From: Streptomyces sp. NBC_00091
GTDB taxonomy: Bacteria; Actinomycetota; Actinomycetes; Streptomycetales; Streptomycetaceae
Assembly (NCBI RefSeq): GCF_026343185.1
Contig: NZ_JAPEMA010000003.1
Span: forward strand, 62,001 to 126,000
DNA length: 64,000 bases
Direction of reading: 5' to 3'
Below, in pieces: positions 63,255 to 64,000 of the stretch; the first letter of the stretch is position 1, and every line of letters starts with the position of its first letter. The position numbers and the translations under genes are program-made. Below the pieces are notes generated by a model. The model was given only the letters and a program-made list of their open reading frames with translations, had not been told where the DNA came from and did no database searches.

Positions 63255-64000
63255 GGCGGCCATGAGGTCGTGGAGCTCGGGTTCGAGGTCGGCGTGCAGG
63301 GGGGTGAGGCGGCCGGCGAGGAACAGCTCGCGCATCCGGCGGCGCCGGATCTTCCCGCTGGTGGTGCGCTCGACGCCGCCGCGCGGTACGAGGACCACGT
63401 TGGCGCCGCGGATGCCGAAGTCGCCCGCGAGGGCGGCGAGCAGCCGCCGGGTGTGTTCGGCGCCGTCCAGGCTGCCCCGGGCCTCCTGGACCACCACGAC
63501 GTGTTCGCGGTGGATGTCGACGCTGAAGGCGGCGGCGGTCCCGGCCGCGGGGTGCAGCCGCTGGGCGGCCGCCTCGATGTCCTGGGGGTAGAGGTTGCGG
63601 CCGTTGACGATGAGGACGTCCTTGAGGCGGCCGGTCACGTACAGCTCGCCGTCCCGCAGGAAGCCGAGGTCGCCGGTGCGCAGGTACGGTCCCGCGCCGG
63701 TGGCGGTGTGGCCCTGGAAGGGGTCCTCGTCGCCTTCGGCGGGCGGCCGGAAGGAGGAGGCGACGCTGCCGCCGGCCGCCCAGATCTCGCCGACGTGCCC
63801 GTCCGGGAGCGGGGTGCGGGTGGCGGGGTCGACGATGCGCAGGTCCGTGCGGAGCGGGGGCCCGCAGGAGACCAGTTCGCGTCCGGTGCCGGGGGCGGCG
63901 GGCACGGCCCGGTGCCGTTCCAGCTCGCCGGCGTCGAAGTGCGCGGTGTGCGCGCCGCTGCCCGCCGGGGGCCCGGAGATCAGCAGGGTGGCCTCGGCCA
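63243..64000 (-). CDS. Fatty acyl-AMP ligase (FAAL), C-terminal part; 5' end beyond window
   Basis: At least 252 residues of the C-terminal half of an AMP-forming fatty acyl ligase; the reading frame is open at base 64000. Visible are AEATLLISG, AVPAAPGTGRELVSCG, YLRTGDLGFL, GRLKDVLIVNGRNLYPQDIE and the C-terminal Lys motif TTSGKIRRRR. The LYPQDIE segment and the AEATLL region are typical for FAALs, which pass acyl-AMP to an ACP rather than to CoA. Next to a free ACP and two dehydrogenases, it should start the lipid tail of the lipopeptide. Its stop codon is within the short MITE-like repeat, 107 bp before dehydrogenase 2. Confidence 0.92.
   Translation of the reverse strand, partial: AEATLLISGPPAGSGAHTAHFDAGELERHRAVPAAPGTGRELVSCGPPLRTDLRIVDPATRTPLPDGHVGEIWAAGGSVASSFRPPAEGDEDPFQGHTATGAGPYLRTGDLGFLRDGELYVTGRLKDVLIVNGRNLYPQDIEAAAQRLHPAAGTAAAFSVDIHREHVVVVQEARGSLDGAEHTRRLLAALAGDFGIRGANVVLVPRGGVERTTSGKIRRRRMRELFLAGRLTPLHADLEPELHDLMAALAL

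Overview
This 64 kb window is very GC-rich, with strong G/C bias at third codon positions, GTG starts, GGAGG-type ribosome sites and long antisense open frames. It looks like a Streptomyces or close actinomycete chromosome. Almost all of it is one large secondary-metabolite locus. Every gene except one P450 is on the minus strand, so the locus reads from right to left.

Right part (57.3-64 kb): lipid start and export. It holds the C-terminal part of a fatty acyl-AMP ligase (FAAL, cut by the window edge), two large paralogous acyl-CoA-dehydrogenase-type enzymes, an acyl carrier protein, and a one-piece ABC exporter. This is the gene set that makes an (un)saturated acyl-ACP for lipopeptides of the ramoplanin/enduracidin/daptomycin type. 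Two copies of a palindromic MITE-like repeat flank the dehydrogenase-ACP-exporter block.

Centre (18.7-57.2 kb): a tightly packed, translationally coupled operon. It encodes a type II thioesterase, an MbtH-like protein, three NRPSs (4 + 4 + 2 modules), a SET-domain/aromatic-amino-acid-hydroxylase fusion, two TauD/SyrP-type dioxygenases flanking a second alpha/beta-hydrolase, and a stand-alone A-PCP didomain. NRPS 1 is C-A-PCP / C-A-PCP / C-PCP / C-A-PCP. NRPS 2 is C-A-PCP / C-(A remnant)-PCP / C-A-PCP / C-A-PCP-E. NRPS 3 is C-A-PCP / C-A-PCP-TE. The product should be a roughly ten-residue lipopeptide. Manual A-domain reading suggests Thr-like at residue 4, Asn-like at residues 5 and 10, an epimerised residue 8 and an aromatic residue 9. 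Modules 3 and 6 have no A domain and must be loaded in trans, probably in part by the Gln-like A-PCP.

Left part (0-18.6 kb): an AFG1/ZapE-like ATPase, a single-module type I PKS (KS-AT-DH-KR-ACP), a P450 on the plus strand, and a large PKS that starts with an acyl-AMP ligase-ACP loading unit and runs off the left edge.

Arrays of ACCCCT direct repeats about 10-12 or 20-22 bp apart occur in the three main intergenic promoter regions (10.3, 18.7 and 57.25 kb). This suggests that one regulator controls both the PKS and NRPS halves. Other notable features are a 515-bp near-identical block with atypical codons shared by two A domains, an A domain that has lost the conserved Asp235, and many in-frame short tandem repeats.
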